Shown here in pieces: positions 17,650 through 26,061 of a stretch of 33,643 nt of DNA. The notes under the pieces are model-generated. The model was not told the origin of the DNA, did not search any database, and saw only the letters and a list, made by a program, of their open reading frames with translations. Both the position numbers and the translations under genes were made by a program. Location of the stretch: contig NZ_AUED01000029.1 in assembly GCF_000425805.1 (NCBI RefSeq), forward strand, positions 1-33,643, read 5' to 3'. The DNA comes from Pseudomonas vranovensis DSM 16006 (GTDB lineage: Bacteria > Pseudomonadota > Gammaproteobacteria > Pseudomonadales > Pseudomonadaceae). Numbering within the stretch: the first letter of the stretch is position 1; each line of letters begins with the position of its first letter.

Positions 17650-18636
17650 TCAGAGACCGAAGAACTCCCGGGCGTTGCCGGCAACGATGCGATGCTTGTC
17701 GCTTTCAGACAGTGCCGGGTGCTCCAGGACGCCAGCGCCGATCTGCTGCTCCCCAAGCGGAAACGGCGCATCGGAGCCGAGCATCACACGGTCGGTACCC
17801 ATCACATCCACCAGCAGCTTTAGCGAGCGCTGGTCGAAGACGGCAGAGTCGACGTAGAAGCGCTTGACGTAGCTGGAGGGCAGGTTGGGGCAGTCCTCGC
17901 GGACGATGTCGCGGTGGCGCCAGGCGTTGTCGACACGGCCGAGCAAGAAGGCGAAGCCGCCGCCACCGTGGGCGAAGCACAAGCGCAGGGACTCGGGCAG
18001 GGTTTCGAAGGCGCCGGAGAGAATCAGCGAGAGGATGCCGAGCTGGGTTTCCGCCGGCATGGCGACCAGCCAGGGCAGCATCCACTTCTTCATGCGCTCG
18101 CGGCCCATCATGTCCCACGGATGCACCAGCAGGGGGATGTTCTCGTTGGCGCAATGGTGGAGGAATGTTACCAGGCCGTCGTGATCCAGATCGTTGTCGC
18201 CGACGTGGTTGCCGATCTGCACGCCGATGTGACCGCAGGCCTTGGCGCGGCTGGCCTCGCGGCAGGCGGCATCGATATCCTGCAGCGGAACCTGGGCCAG
18301 CACCTTGAGGCGATCGGGGGCATGGGCGGCCATTTCCACGGCGCGGTCATTCATCAGTTGCGCCCAAGGGAGGGCGCGTTCAATGGGTTGGTCGTAGCCG
18401 AACATCACCGGGGTGGCGCACATCACCTGGATGTCCAGGCCTTGTTCGTCGAGATGTTCAAGGCGGCGGACGGGGTCCCAGAGCACGTCGTGCACCGGGC
18501 GGAAGGGCTTGTCGCCGAGCATGATCTGGCCGCGCCGGCCTTCGGTGTGCAGCCAGGGCGCGCGTTCGGGGTTCAGGCGGGCAGCCTCTTCCTGGCTGAT
18601 GGTGGGGAAGAAGTGGGAATGGATGTCGATTTTCAT
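17650..18636 (-). CDS. nbaD: 2-Amino-3-carboxymuconate-6-semialdehyde decarboxylase
   Basis: A 328-aa amidohydrolase-fold decarboxylase (ACMSD). It converts the ring-opened product of 3-hydroxyanthranilate to 2-aminomuconate 6-semialdehyde and so keeps it from closing to quinolinate. Zinc ligands are visible: His6 and His8 in MKIDIHSHFFP, His172 in LLVHPWDMMG, His223 in FAHGGGGFAF and Asp289 in MLGSDAPFPLGE. It starts by ATGA overlap with nbaC, whose product it consumes, and is the last gene of the minus-strand operon. Family members often read GSDYPFPLGE; Ala at that site is a minor change. Confidence 0.96.
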   Translation of the reverse strand: MKIDIHSHFFPTISQEEAARLNPERAPWLHTEGRRGQIMLGDKPFRPVHDVLWDPVRRLEHLDEQGLDIQVMCATPVMFGYDQPIERALPWAQLMNDRAVEMAAHAPDRLKVLAQVPLQDIDAACREASRAKACGHIGVQIGNHVGDNDLDHDGLVTFLHHCANENIPLLVHPWDMMGRERMKKWMLPWLVAMPAETQLGILSLILSGAFETLPESLRLCFAHGGGGFAFLLGRVDNAWRHRDIVREDCPNLPSSYVKRFYVDSAVFDQRSLKLLVDVMGTDRVMLGSDAPFPLGEQQIGAGVLEHPALSESDKHRIVAGNAREFFGL

Positions 18637-19205
18637 GAAGGGTGGAACTCCTGGAGTGTCTTGTGCCAGGTCTGCCAGTCACGGCCGGGATGGATCGCAC
18701 CGCATTCCAGGCAGCGGCGCTCGTCATCGCTGGTGGCGTAGAAGCGCTCGTACACTGGCGGCAGGTCGGCAACGATGCTTTCCAGTTGCATCTCGTAACG
18801 TTTGATCAGGTGGCCGCAGCGGGCGCAGGACCATTGCAGGGCGTCATGCAGCCCGGCCGGGCGCTTGCGCTCGATCACCAGGCACAGGCTGCCGGGTTCG
18901 GGGCGCTGGGGCGAATGGATGACATGGGGCGCCATCAGGTAGATGTCGCCTTCCTTCAGGTCCACACGCTCGTAGCTACCCCGGTCCCAGATGTTGAGGT
19001 AGGCGTTGCCCTTGAACTGGTAGAAGAACTCCTCCACCGGGTCGTCGTGGAAGTCGGTGCGCTGGTTGGGGCCGCCAACCACCGTGACCATGAAGTCGCT
19101 GCCGTGCCAGATCTGCTGGTTACCCACCGGTGGCTTGAGCAAATGGGCGTGGTCTTCGATCCAGCGATTGAAGTTGAGCGGCGGGCTGAAGTGGTGCTTG
19201 TCCAT
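18633..19205 (-). CDS. nbaC: 3-Hydroxyanthranilate 3,4-dioxygenase
   Basis: A 190-aa cupin dioxygenase that opens the ring of 3-hydroxyanthranilate to 2-amino-3-carboxymuconate semialdehyde. Iron ligands are His53 and Glu59 (TDFHDDPVEEFFYQ) and His97 (MAPHVIHSPQR); Arg49 and Arg101 fit the substrate-carboxylate contacts. Two CxxC pairs (Cys127/130 and Cys165/168) form the rubredoxin-like site of bacterial enzymes. ATG 19205 is chosen because it matches the family start (MDKHHFSPPLNFNRWIE); the frame is open further but unconserved. It lies 10 nt after nbaF and overlaps nbaD by 4 nt. Confidence 0.96.
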   Translation of the reverse strand: MDKHHFSPPLNFNRWIEDHAHLLKPPVGNQQIWHGSDFMVTVVGGPNQRTDFHDDPVEEFFYQFKGNAYLNIWDRGSYERVDLKEGDIYLMAPHVIHSPQRPEPGSLCLVIERKRPAGLHDALQWSCARCGHLIKRYEMQLESIVADLPPVYERFYATSDDERRCLECGAIHPGRDWQTWHKTLQEFHPS

Positions 19206-19215
19206 TTTTATTATC

Positions 19216-19641
19216 TCAACGTGAGTGGGGCGCGTAGGCGACCGCCTTGATCTCGATGCGCAGGTGCGGGTGCGGCAGTTGGTGTACGGCGACGGTGGTA
19301 CGGGTCGGCCCGGTTTCGTCGAAGTACTCGGCATAGACTTGGTTGTAACCGCCGAAGTCGTTTATATCGACCAGGAAGGTGCTGATCTCCACCACGTCTG
19401 CGAGGCTGGCGTTCTCGCTGGCGAGAATGTCGCGGATGTTCTCGATCACCGCGCGGGTCTGCGCGCGAATGTCGAGAGTAGTGGTGCCCATTTCATCCAC
19501 TTCGACGCCGACGAAAGTGTTGTCCGGGCGGCGCGAGCTGGTGCCGGAGACGAACAGGAAGTCGCCGGCGCGCTTGATGTGGGGGAAGCGGCCGCGAGGC
19601 TTGGCCTTGCCGGCGACGACGGTGGCGCGGTTGTCACTCAT
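19216..19641 (-). CDS. nbaF: 2-Aminomuconate deaminase
   Basis: A 141-aa RidA/YjgF-fold protein. In this operon type it hydrolyses 2-aminomuconate to 2-oxo-3-hexenedioate and ammonia. Family features are GRFPHIKRAGDFLFVSGTSS near the N-terminus, ENIRDILASENASLADVV in the middle, and GPTRTTVAVHQLPHPHLRIE near the end. The Arg in GPTRT is the substrate-carboxylate anchor of RidA proteins. It follows the decarboxylase gene by 24 nt and precedes nbaC by 10 nt. Confidence 0.92.
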   Translation of the reverse strand: MSDNRATVVAGKAKPRGRFPHIKRAGDFLFVSGTSSRRPDNTFVGVEVDEMGTTTLDIRAQTRAVIENIRDILASENASLADVVEISTFLVDINDFGGYNQVYAEYFDETGPTRTTVAVHQLPHPHLRIEIKAVAYAPHSR

Positions 19642-19665
19642 GATGCGGTTCCTTGTGGGTTTGGG

Positions 19666-20436
19666 TCAGGGGCGCACGCTGAAGCTGCTTTCGCCCAGGC
19701 CCTGAATTTCGACGCTCACATGCATGCCCGGACGCAGCGCTTCGGCGGCGGTGGCGGCACCGGCCATCACCAGGCTACCGGCCGGTAGCACTCGCTCGGC
19801 GTCGTGCAGCAAACGCGAGGCCTGCACCAGGCTACGCAGCGGCTGGCCGAGGATCGCGGCGGTGGAGCCGACCTGTACTGCGCGGCCGTCCAGGCGCATC
19901 ACCACACCCGCGTTGGCCAGCGCGGAGAAATCTCGCGACCAGGGGCCGACGGTCAGGCCGGAGGAGGAGCAGTTGTCTGCCACCACGTCCTCCAGGCTGA
20001 ACTTGAAGGCCTGGTAGCGCGAGTCGATGATTTCCAGCGCCGGAGCAACTGCCTCCACGTAATCCGCAGCTTCCAGCAGTGTCAGCGGGCGGTCGATGTC
20101 ACGGCGGGTGAGGAAACAGACCTCCGGTTCGGCGCGCGGGTGGATGTAGCGCGCCAGGTCGACCAGGCCGCCGTCCTCTTCCAGCATCGCATCGGTGAGC
20201 CAGCCCCAGATCAGGCTGTCGACGCCCATCTGGATCATCTTGGCGCGGCTGGTAAAGCCCAGCTTGATGCCGATGCAGCGCTCGCCATCGTCGTAGCGGC
20301 GCTGCATGGAGGTACGCTGGATGCGGTAGGCGTCGTCCAGCGAGAAGGGGGTCTCTGCGCTGAACTGGGCCAGGGGTTCGGCACGCCGTGCCGCTTGGTC
20401 GAGCGCGGTGGCGATGCGGGCGATATCGGTGCTCAT
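19666..20436 (-). CDS. nbaG: 2-Oxo-3-hexenedioate (4-oxalocrotonate) decarboxylase
   Basis: A 256-aa member of the hydratase/decarboxylase family. It is distinguished from the paralogous hydratase further upstream by its place directly after the aldolase and before the deaminase. Typical segments are IGIKLGFTSRAKMIQMGVD, PRAEPEVCFLTRRDIDRPLT with metal-binding Glu residues, and LEIIDSRYQAFKFSLEDVVADNCSSSG. It decarboxylates to 2-oxopent-4-enoate. The start overlaps the aldolase stop by 4 nt, indicating coupled translation. Confidence 0.93.
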   Translation of the reverse strand: MSTDIARIATALDQAARRAEPLAQFSAETPFSLDDAYRIQRTSMQRRYDDGERCIGIKLGFTSRAKMIQMGVDSLIWGWLTDAMLEEDGGLVDLARYIHPRAEPEVCFLTRRDIDRPLTLLEAADYVEAVAPALEIIDSRYQAFKFSLEDVVADNCSSSGLTVGPWSRDFSALANAGVVMRLDGRAVQVGSTAAILGQPLRSLVQASRLLHDAERVLPAGSLVMAGAATAAEALRPGMHVSVEIQGLGESSFSVRP

Positions 20437-21461
20437 GGGCGGTTCTCCGGGTGCTGGGCCAGCAGGTCGAGGGCGACGTCAACGATCATGTCTTCCTGGC
20501 CGCCGACCATGCGGCGCTTACCCAGTTCGACGAGGATGTCGAGGGTCTTCAGGCCGTACTTGGCGGCAGCCACTTCGGCGTGGCGCAGGAAGCTGGAGTA
20601 GACCCCGGCATAGCCCAGACCGAGGGTTTCACGGTCGACCCGTACCGGGCGATCCTGCAGCGGGCGCACCAGGTCGTCGGCGGCGTCCATCAGGCGGTAC
20701 AGATCGGTGCCGTGGTTCCAGCCCAGGCGTTGCGCGGCAGCGATGAACACCTCCAGAGGCGCATTCCCGGCACCGGCGCCCATGCCGGCCAGGCTGGCGT
20801 CGATGCGGTCGCAGCCTTCCTCTACCGCGACGATGGAGTTGGCCACGCCGAGGGACAGGTTATGGTGGGCGTGCATGCCGGTCTGGGTCTCGGGCTTGAG
20901 TAGCGCTTTGAAAGCTCGCATCCGGTCGCGGATGTCGTGCATGTTCATGGCCCCGCCGGAGTCGGCCATGTAGATGCATTGCGCGCCGTAGCTTTCCATC
21001 AGTTGGCCTTGTTTTGCCAGTGCTTCGGCCGGGATCATGTGGCTCATCATCAGGAAACCGACGGTGTCCATTCCGAGCGAGCGGGCGTACTCGATGTGTT
21101 GTTTGGCAACATCCGCTTCGGTGCAGTGGGTGGCGACCCGCACCGAGCGCGCGCCGGCGTCGTAGGCGGCCTTGAGATCGTGCACCGTGCCGATGCCGGG
21201 GAGCAGCAACACGGTGAGCCGGGCGTGCTCGATCACTTCGGCCGCCGCCTCGATCCACTCCAGGTCGGTATGGGCGCCGAAGCCGTAGTTGAAGGACGAG
21301 CCCTGCAGTCCGTCGCCGTGGGTCACTTCGATTGAGTCGACGCCGGCCTGGTCGAGGGCGCGGGCGATGCCCTGCACCTGATCGAGGCTGTACTGGTGGC
21401 GGATCGCATGGCTGCCGTCACGCAGGGTCACGTCGGAGATATACAGCTTCTTGCCGTTCAT
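20433..21461 (-). CDS. nbaI: 4-Hydroxy-2-oxovalerate aldolase
   Basis: A 342-aa DRE-TIM metallolyase that cleaves 4-hydroxy-2-oxovalerate to pyruvate and acetaldehyde. The metal and substrate motif is at the start (LYISDVTLRDGSHAIRHQYS); GMHAHHNLSLGVANS supplies the two metal-binding His residues. It follows its partner acetaldehyde dehydrogenase by 12 nt. In this family the two enzymes form a complex that channels acetaldehyde. Confidence 0.97.
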   Translation of the reverse strand: MNGKKLYISDVTLRDGSHAIRHQYSLDQVQGIARALDQAGVDSIEVTHGDGLQGSSFNYGFGAHTDLEWIEAAAEVIEHARLTVLLLPGIGTVHDLKAAYDAGARSVRVATHCTEADVAKQHIEYARSLGMDTVGFLMMSHMIPAEALAKQGQLMESYGAQCIYMADSGGAMNMHDIRDRMRAFKALLKPETQTGMHAHHNLSLGVANSIVAVEEGCDRIDASLAGMGAGAGNAPLEVFIAAAQRLGWNHGTDLYRLMDAADDLVRPLQDRPVRVDRETLGLGYAGVYSSFLRHAEVAAAKYGLKTLDILVELGKRRMVGGQEDMIVDVALDLLAQHPENRP

Positions 21462-21473
21462 GGGGGGCGTTCC

Positions 21474-22412
21474 TCAGGCGTTCAACAGCGACTGCGCCAT
21501 GCGCTCGGCGGTGGCCAGCGCGGCGGAGGTCATGATGTCGAGGTTGCCGGCGTATGCCGGCAGGTAATGGGCGGCGCCTTCCACCTCGAGGTAAATCGAG
21601 GTCTTCAACCCGCAGAAGCGACCGTGGCCGGGGATGTTCAGTGGGGTGGACGCGGGGATTACGTCGAACTGCACCTTCTGCTTCAGGCGGTAGCCTGGCA
21701 CGTAGGCCTGCACGGCGGCGGCCATTTCCTCTACGCTGGCCTCGATGCAGGCCTGGTCGGCGGCCTCGGACAGCACGAACACGGTGTCGCGCATCATCAG
21801 CGGCGGTTCGGCCGGGTTCATGACGATGATCGCCTTGCCCTTGGCGGCACCGCCGATCACCTCGATGGCCTTGCTGGTGGTCTCGGTGAACTCGTCGATG
21901 TTGGCGCGGGTGCCGGGGCCGGCGGACTTGCTGGCGATAGAGGCGACGATTTCGGCGTAGTACACCTTGGCCACCCTCGACACGGCTGCCACCATCGGGA
22001 TGGTTGCCTGGCCACCGCAGGTGACCATGTTGACGTTGAGCGCCTGCAGGTGCTGCTCCAGATTGACCACCGGCACGCAATAGGGACCGATGGCGGCCGG
22101 CGTCAGGTCGATCAGGCGCAGGCCGGGCTTGTGGCCGCGCAGAAAGGCGTCGTTCTTGATGTGTGCGCCGGCGCTGGTGGCATCGAAGACGAAGTCGATC
22201 TCGTTAAAGACCGGCAGGCGGGTCAGGCCCTCGACGCCTTCATGGGTAGTGGGCACGCCCAGACGTGCTGCGCGGGCCAGGCCGTCGGATGCCGGGTCGA
22301 TGCCGACCATGGCCCCCATCTCCAGGTATTGCGCATTGCGCAGCACCTTGATCATCAGGTCGGTGCCGATGTTGCCGGAGCCGATGATGGCGACTTTGAG
22401 TTTCTTGCTCAT
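21474..22412 (-). CDS. nbaJ: Acetaldehyde dehydrogenase (acylating)
   Basis: A 312-aa CoA-acylating aldehyde dehydrogenase of the DmpF/MhpF family, turning acetaldehyde into acetyl-CoA. KVAIIGSGNIGTDLMIKVL is the NAD-binding motif and NMVTCGGQATIP carries the catalytic Cys. GAGGAG lies 6-7 nt before ATG 22412; the much longer upstream frame overlaps the hydratase gene and is not coding. It lies 11 nt after the hydratase gene. Confidence 0.97.
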   Translation of the reverse strand: MSKKLKVAIIGSGNIGTDLMIKVLRNAQYLEMGAMVGIDPASDGLARAARLGVPTTHEGVEGLTRLPVFNEIDFVFDATSAGAHIKNDAFLRGHKPGLRLIDLTPAAIGPYCVPVVNLEQHLQALNVNMVTCGGQATIPMVAAVSRVAKVYYAEIVASIASKSAGPGTRANIDEFTETTSKAIEVIGGAAKGKAIIVMNPAEPPLMMRDTVFVLSEAADQACIEASVEEMAAAVQAYVPGYRLKQKVQFDVIPASTPLNIPGHGRFCGLKTSIYLEVEGAAHYLPAYAGNLDIMTSAALATAERMAQSLLNA

Positions 22413-22423
22413 GGAGGCTCCTC

Positions 22424-23236
22424 TTAATCCCGATTGGCAAAGGCCGCGGTGACGCTGCCCAGGCCCTGGATGTGCGCGGTGAACTGGTCGCCCGGCTGGG
22501 CCGCGACCATCGGCCCGAGCGCCCCGGTAAGCAGGATGTCGCCGGCTCGCAGTGGCTCGCCGAGGCGGGCCATGGTGTCGGCGAGCCAGACGGCGGCGTT
22601 CAGCGGGTTGCCCAGGCAGGCTGCGCCGGCACCGACGGACACCGGCTCGCCGCGCAGCGTCATGCTCATGCCACAACGCACCAGATCCAGCTGGTCCAAC
22701 TGCACGGGACGGGTGCCGAGCACGAACAGGCCGGACGAGGCATTGTCGGCGATGGTGTCGACCAGCTTGATGTCCCAGTTGGCGATGCGGCTGCCGACCA
22801 CCTCGATCGCCGGCAGGGCATAGGCGGTGGCGCGGATCAGGTCGGCTACGGTGTGGCGTTCGTGGGGCAGATCGTGCTCCAGCACCAGGGCGATCTCGGC
22901 CTCGACCTTGGGCTGGGCGCAGTCCACCCATGCGATCGGCTGGCCGTCGCCGCGGACCATGTCGGCCAGCAGCAGGCCGAAGTCCGGCTGGTCGACGCCC
23001 AGTTGGGCCTGCACTGCCGAGCTGGTCAGGCCGATCTTGCGGCCCACCGGACGGCGACCGGCGGCCACAGCGAGCTGGTTGTTGTGGCGTTGCACGGCGT
23101 AAGCCAGGGTGATCGCCTCGGCATTCGGTTCGTTAGCCTGGGCGGTGGCGATCAACTCGCGCACCGGTGGGCAGGGCTGGCCGCTCAGCTGCGCCTGGCG
23201 CAGGAGATCGGCGGCTTCGAGGAGGACGGCATGCAT
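22424..23236 (-). CDS. nbaH: 2-Oxopent-4-enoate hydratase
   Basis: A 270-aa hydratase (DmpE/MhpD type) giving 4-hydroxy-2-oxovalerate. GRKIGLTSSAVQAQLGVDQP and PKVEAEIALVLEHDLP are the family motifs; the Glu pair in the latter binds the metal. ATG 23236 is preferred over the earlier in-frame start because AGGAG lies 7 nt upstream. It follows nbaE by 14 nt. It is paralogous to the decarboxylase in the same operon. Confidence 0.95.
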   Translation of the reverse strand: MHAVLLEAADLLRQAQLSGQPCPPVRELIATAQANEPNAEAITLAYAVQRHNNQLAVAAGRRPVGRKIGLTSSAVQAQLGVDQPDFGLLLADMVRGDGQPIAWVDCAQPKVEAEIALVLEHDLPHERHTVADLIRATAYALPAIEVVGSRIANWDIKLVDTIADNASSGLFVLGTRPVQLDQLDLVRCGMSMTLRGEPVSVGAGAACLGNPLNAAVWLADTMARLGEPLRAGDILLTGALGPMVAAQPGDQFTAHIQGLGSVTAAFANRD

Positions 23237-23250
23237 GGGAATACTCCTGC

Positions 23251-24717
23251 TCAGGCGTTGACGCAAACGGTGGTGGCTTCGGAGTAGAAGTCCAGGGAGT
23301 GACGGCCGCCCTCGCGGCCCAGGCCGGAGAGTCGCGCACCGCCGAAGGGTGTGCGCAGGTCACGGAGGAACCAGGTGTTGACCCATACCATGCCGACGCG
23401 CAACTGGCGCGATACCTTGTGGGCGCGCTTGAGGTTTGTGGTCCAGACGGCGGCGGCGAGGCCATAGGCGGAGTCGTTGACGCGACGGATCACTTCTTCG
23501 TCGTGGTCGAACGGGGCGATGTGACAGACCGGGCCGAAGACTTCCTCACGCACGCAGTGGGCGTCATCGGACAGCCCGGTCCAGATGGTTGGCTGCACAT
23601 AGGCACCATTGTCCCGGGCATCGCCGAAGTGTGGCACGCCGCCACCGGTGACGACCGTGGCACCCTCGCGGCGGGCCAGTTCGAAGTAGCCCAGAACCTT
23701 GTCACGGTGTTTGTGCGAGATCAGCGGGCCCATGTTGACGCCGTCCTCATTCGGGTAGCCGATCTTGAGCTTTTCGGCGCCCTCCTTGAGGGCCGCGACA
23801 AAACGCTCGTAGATCGGCCGTTCGACGTAGACCCGTTCCGAGCAGAGGCATACCTGGCCAGAGTTGGTGAAGCTGGAGCGCAACACGCCCGCGACCGCGG
23901 CGTCGAAATCGCAGTCGGCGAAGACTACGGCGGCATTCTTGCCACCCAGTTCGAAGGACACCTCGCGCACGCCCTCGGCTGCCGCCTTCATGATGGTGGC
24001 GCCGGTGCGGGACTCACCGGTGAACGTAATGGCGTCCACATCGGGGTGACGGGTGAGGAATTCGCCGGTCGAGTTCGGCCCGAAACCATGCACCAGGTTG
24101 AACACGCCCGCCGGCACGCCAGCGTCTTGCATAACCTCGGCCAGCAGGGTGGCGGTGGAGGGTGAGTCTTCCGAGGGCTTGACCACCACCGAGTTGCCAC
24201 AGGCCAGCGCAGGCGCGACCTTCCAAGTGAGCAGCAGCATAGGCAGGTTCCACGGCGAGATGATGGCGACTACGCCGTGAGGCTTGCGCACCGTGTAGCT
24301 GAAGACATCGTTGTTATCGGCGGTACGCATCTCGTAGTACTCGCCGCCGGCCTGGCGAATCAGCTCGGCGAAAGTGCGAAAGTTGTGAACGCCGCGGGCG
24401 ATATCCAGGGTCCGGGCCTGCTGTACGGGGCGGCCGGTATCGGCTACTTCCGCAGCGACGAATTCCTCGAAGCGGCGCTCGATGCCTTCGGCGATTCGCT
24501 GCAGGACGTCCGCTCGCTGGCTGGCACTGTAGCTTGCCCAAGGGCCCTCCTGGGCCGCTTTGGCCGCGGTTACCGCACTATCCACCAGCGCCGCGTCGGC
24601 CTTGCAGACCCGAGCCAGGGTGCGACCGTCGACGGGAGATACATTGTCAAACGTCGTGGCGGTGGCAACGAACTCTCCGTTCACGAAGTGGCGTAGCAGG
24701 GGCAGGGGATTGGGCAC
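23251..24717 (-). CDS. nbaE: 2-Aminomuconate 6-semialdehyde dehydrogenase
   Basis: A 488-aa NAD-dependent aldehyde dehydrogenase oxidising 2-aminomuconate 6-semialdehyde to 2-aminomuconate. Visible are ISPWNLPMLLLTWKVAPALA, the catalytic Glu in SFELGGKNAAVVF, the nucleophile Cys in NSGQVCLCSERV and EEVFGPV near the end. The start is GTG at 24717, with GGAGG 5 nt upstream. This ribosome site lies in one arm of a hairpin. It is the first gene of an eight-gene operon in the order E-H-J-I-G-F-C-D, the nba order without nbaX. Confidence 0.95.
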   Translation of the reverse strand: MPNPLPLLRHFVNGEFVATATTFDNVSPVDGRTLARVCKADAALVDSAVTAAKAAQEGPWASYSASQRADVLQRIAEGIERRFEEFVAAEVADTGRPVQQARTLDIARGVHNFRTFAELIRQAGGEYYEMRTADNNDVFSYTVRKPHGVVAIISPWNLPMLLLTWKVAPALACGNSVVVKPSEDSPSTATLLAEVMQDAGVPAGVFNLVHGFGPNSTGEFLTRHPDVDAITFTGESRTGATIMKAAAEGVREVSFELGGKNAAVVFADCDFDAAVAGVLRSSFTNSGQVCLCSERVYVERPIYERFVAALKEGAEKLKIGYPNEDGVNMGPLISHKHRDKVLGYFELARREGATVVTGGGVPHFGDARDNGAYVQPTIWTGLSDDAHCVREEVFGPVCHIAPFDHDEEVIRRVNDSAYGLAAAVWTTNLKRAHKVSRQLRVGMVWVNTWFLRDLRTPFGGARLSGLGREGGRHSLDFYSEATTVCVNA

Positions 24718-24722
24718 GATAA

Positions 24723-24747
24723 CCTCCGATTCTTGGAATTTCGGAGG
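24723..24747 (-). promoter_or_regulatory. Leader hairpin covering the nbaE ribosome-binding site
   Basis: CCTCCGA (24723-24729) and TCGGAGG (24741-24747) form a perfect 7-bp inverted repeat with an 11-nt loop. On the minus strand its downstream arm contains the GGAGG that precedes the GTG start of nbaE. It could lower translation initiation, or serve as a protein-binding dyad. Confidence 0.5.
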
Positions 24748-24821
24748 AGTCTATGGAGTCTTTCTATAAGCGAGTAATGAATTAATTGCTGCCTGATATT
24801 GGCATTCGGAATAGCTGCCTG

Positions 24822-25784
24822 TTAACTCGGCTGTTCGCCATGTTGCTCTGCGCCAGCCTGCTCCAGGCATTCGCGGAACAGGCGTGCTGCCGGCCCCAGT
24901 TCGCGGTTGCCGGCGTGGAAGTAGCCGATGTCGCCGAACTGCAGGTGGGTGCCCAGATCCAGGCTGGCCAGCAATCCGACTCCGGTGAATTGGCGGGTCG
25001 CTTCCAGCGGCATGACGGCGACGGTTTGCTGGTCTTGCATCAGGCTGATATTGGTGAGAATCGACAAGGACTCCACCACATTGGCGGGCGCTGCCAATCC
25101 GGCCTCGTAGAAGAGGCTGTCGACGGTGCGGCGCAGCAGCGAGTCGCGAGTCGGCAGCACCCAGGGATAGTCGAGCAGGGTCTTGAGGTTGACCGGGCTT
25201 TGGCCAATCAGCGGGTGATTCGCACCTGCGACGACGGACAGCTCCTCACCATAGAGCACTTGCGCCTCCAACTGTGACGACTCGTGGTACCAACGCCAGT
25301 CGTCCGGTACACGCCCCACTACCAGGTCGACCTCGCCCACGGCCAGGGCCGGGAACAATTGGTCCATCTGGCCCACTCGCAGTGACACCAGCACCTTCGG
25401 TGCTCGTTGCTTGAGCAGTTGCAGGGCACGCGGCAGCAGTGAACTGGATGCGGAGATAAGGGTGCCAACCAGTACATGTCCCGAGGTACCTTCCTGGTAG
25501 GCATTGACTTCGTCCGTCAGTGAGCGCAGTTCGGCAAGCAGCGATTTGCTACGCCGCGCCATCAGCTCGCCCAATGGCGTGGCTCGGACACCCCGGTTAC
25601 CACGGACCAGCAACGGCGCGTCGAAGTAGGATTCCAGCTCGTGGATGATCTTGGTTACCGCGGGTTGGGTCAGGCTCAGCGCCTGGGCTGCGCGTAGCAA
25701 GGAACCGCTCTGAAGCACCTGGTCGAATACCATCAACTGGTAGAACTTGAGTTTGCGCGCAACGGACAGATGAGTGAACTGCAT
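24822..25784 (-). CDS. LysR-family transcriptional regulator of the nba operon
   Basis: A 320-aa LysR-type regulator. The N-terminal winged helix-turn-helix is clear (SGSLLRAAQALSLTQPAVTK, then HELESYFDAPLLVRGNRGVRATPLG), followed by an effector domain with TLISASSSLLPRALQLLK and VGEVDLVVGRVPD. It most resembles the GbpR/PcaQ branch. It is transcribed in the same direction as nbaE, ending 104 nt before it, not divergently as LysR genes usually are. The likely effector is a pathway intermediate such as 3-hydroxyanthranilate or 2-aminomuconate; this is inference. Confidence 0.92.
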   Translation of the reverse strand: MQFTHLSVARKLKFYQLMVFDQVLQSGSLLRAAQALSLTQPAVTKIIHELESYFDAPLLVRGNRGVRATPLGELMARRSKSLLAELRSLTDEVNAYQEGTSGHVLVGTLISASSSLLPRALQLLKQRAPKVLVSLRVGQMDQLFPALAVGEVDLVVGRVPDDWRWYHESSQLEAQVLYGEELSVVAGANHPLIGQSPVNLKTLLDYPWVLPTRDSLLRRTVDSLFYEAGLAAPANVVESLSILTNISLMQDQQTVAVMPLEATRQFTGVGLLASLDLGTHLQFGDIGYFHAGNRELGPAARLFRECLEQAGAEQHGEQPS

Positions 25785-26061
25785 GCTTGACCTTCAAATG
25801 GCGGGCTTGGGGGGGAGCATTGCACACTTGAGGTCGTCCGATGCAAGCAGCGGAACAAATCGGGGCCGTCGGGTGCTGGCGTGGAGTCGGTGCGTGGCTA
25901 CGATTGCCGGATGGTGTCGGGTGGTTGGATCCTTCTCTCAGGTCGGTCCATGATGCAATAGCCCCTTGGCAACCATCAATGCCTGGTCGTGCACCTAGGA
26001 CGTAAAAATCCTTCCCTATGCAAAAGCCACCTGCGCCGTAGTGACGTAGGTGGCTTTCAAG
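25785..26061. other. Intergenic region upstream of the LysR gene, no gene seen
   Basis: GC-rich sequence of host type with no supported coding frame. It holds the presumed LysR promoter and, at its right end, a hairpin with AAAGCCACCTGCG at 26023-26035 paired with CGTAGGTGGCTTT at 26045-26057. It abuts the candidate left end of the Tn7-like element. Confidence 0.4.
26021..26058. terminator. Bidirectional terminator-like hairpin beside the transposon end
   Basis: A 13-bp stem (one G-U) with AAAA before and TTTC after, loop CCGTAGTGA. It has no adjacent gene on the left in either suitable orientation, so the gene it once served may have been displaced. The candidate Tn7-like left end begins 4-5 nt further on. 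Confidence 0.6.

Noticed and set aside
21474..22931. The long extension of the acetaldehyde dehydrogenase frame upstream of 22412
   Set aside because: It runs antisense-free through the hydratase gene in another frame, lacks homology, and a strong ribosome site supports ATG 22412.
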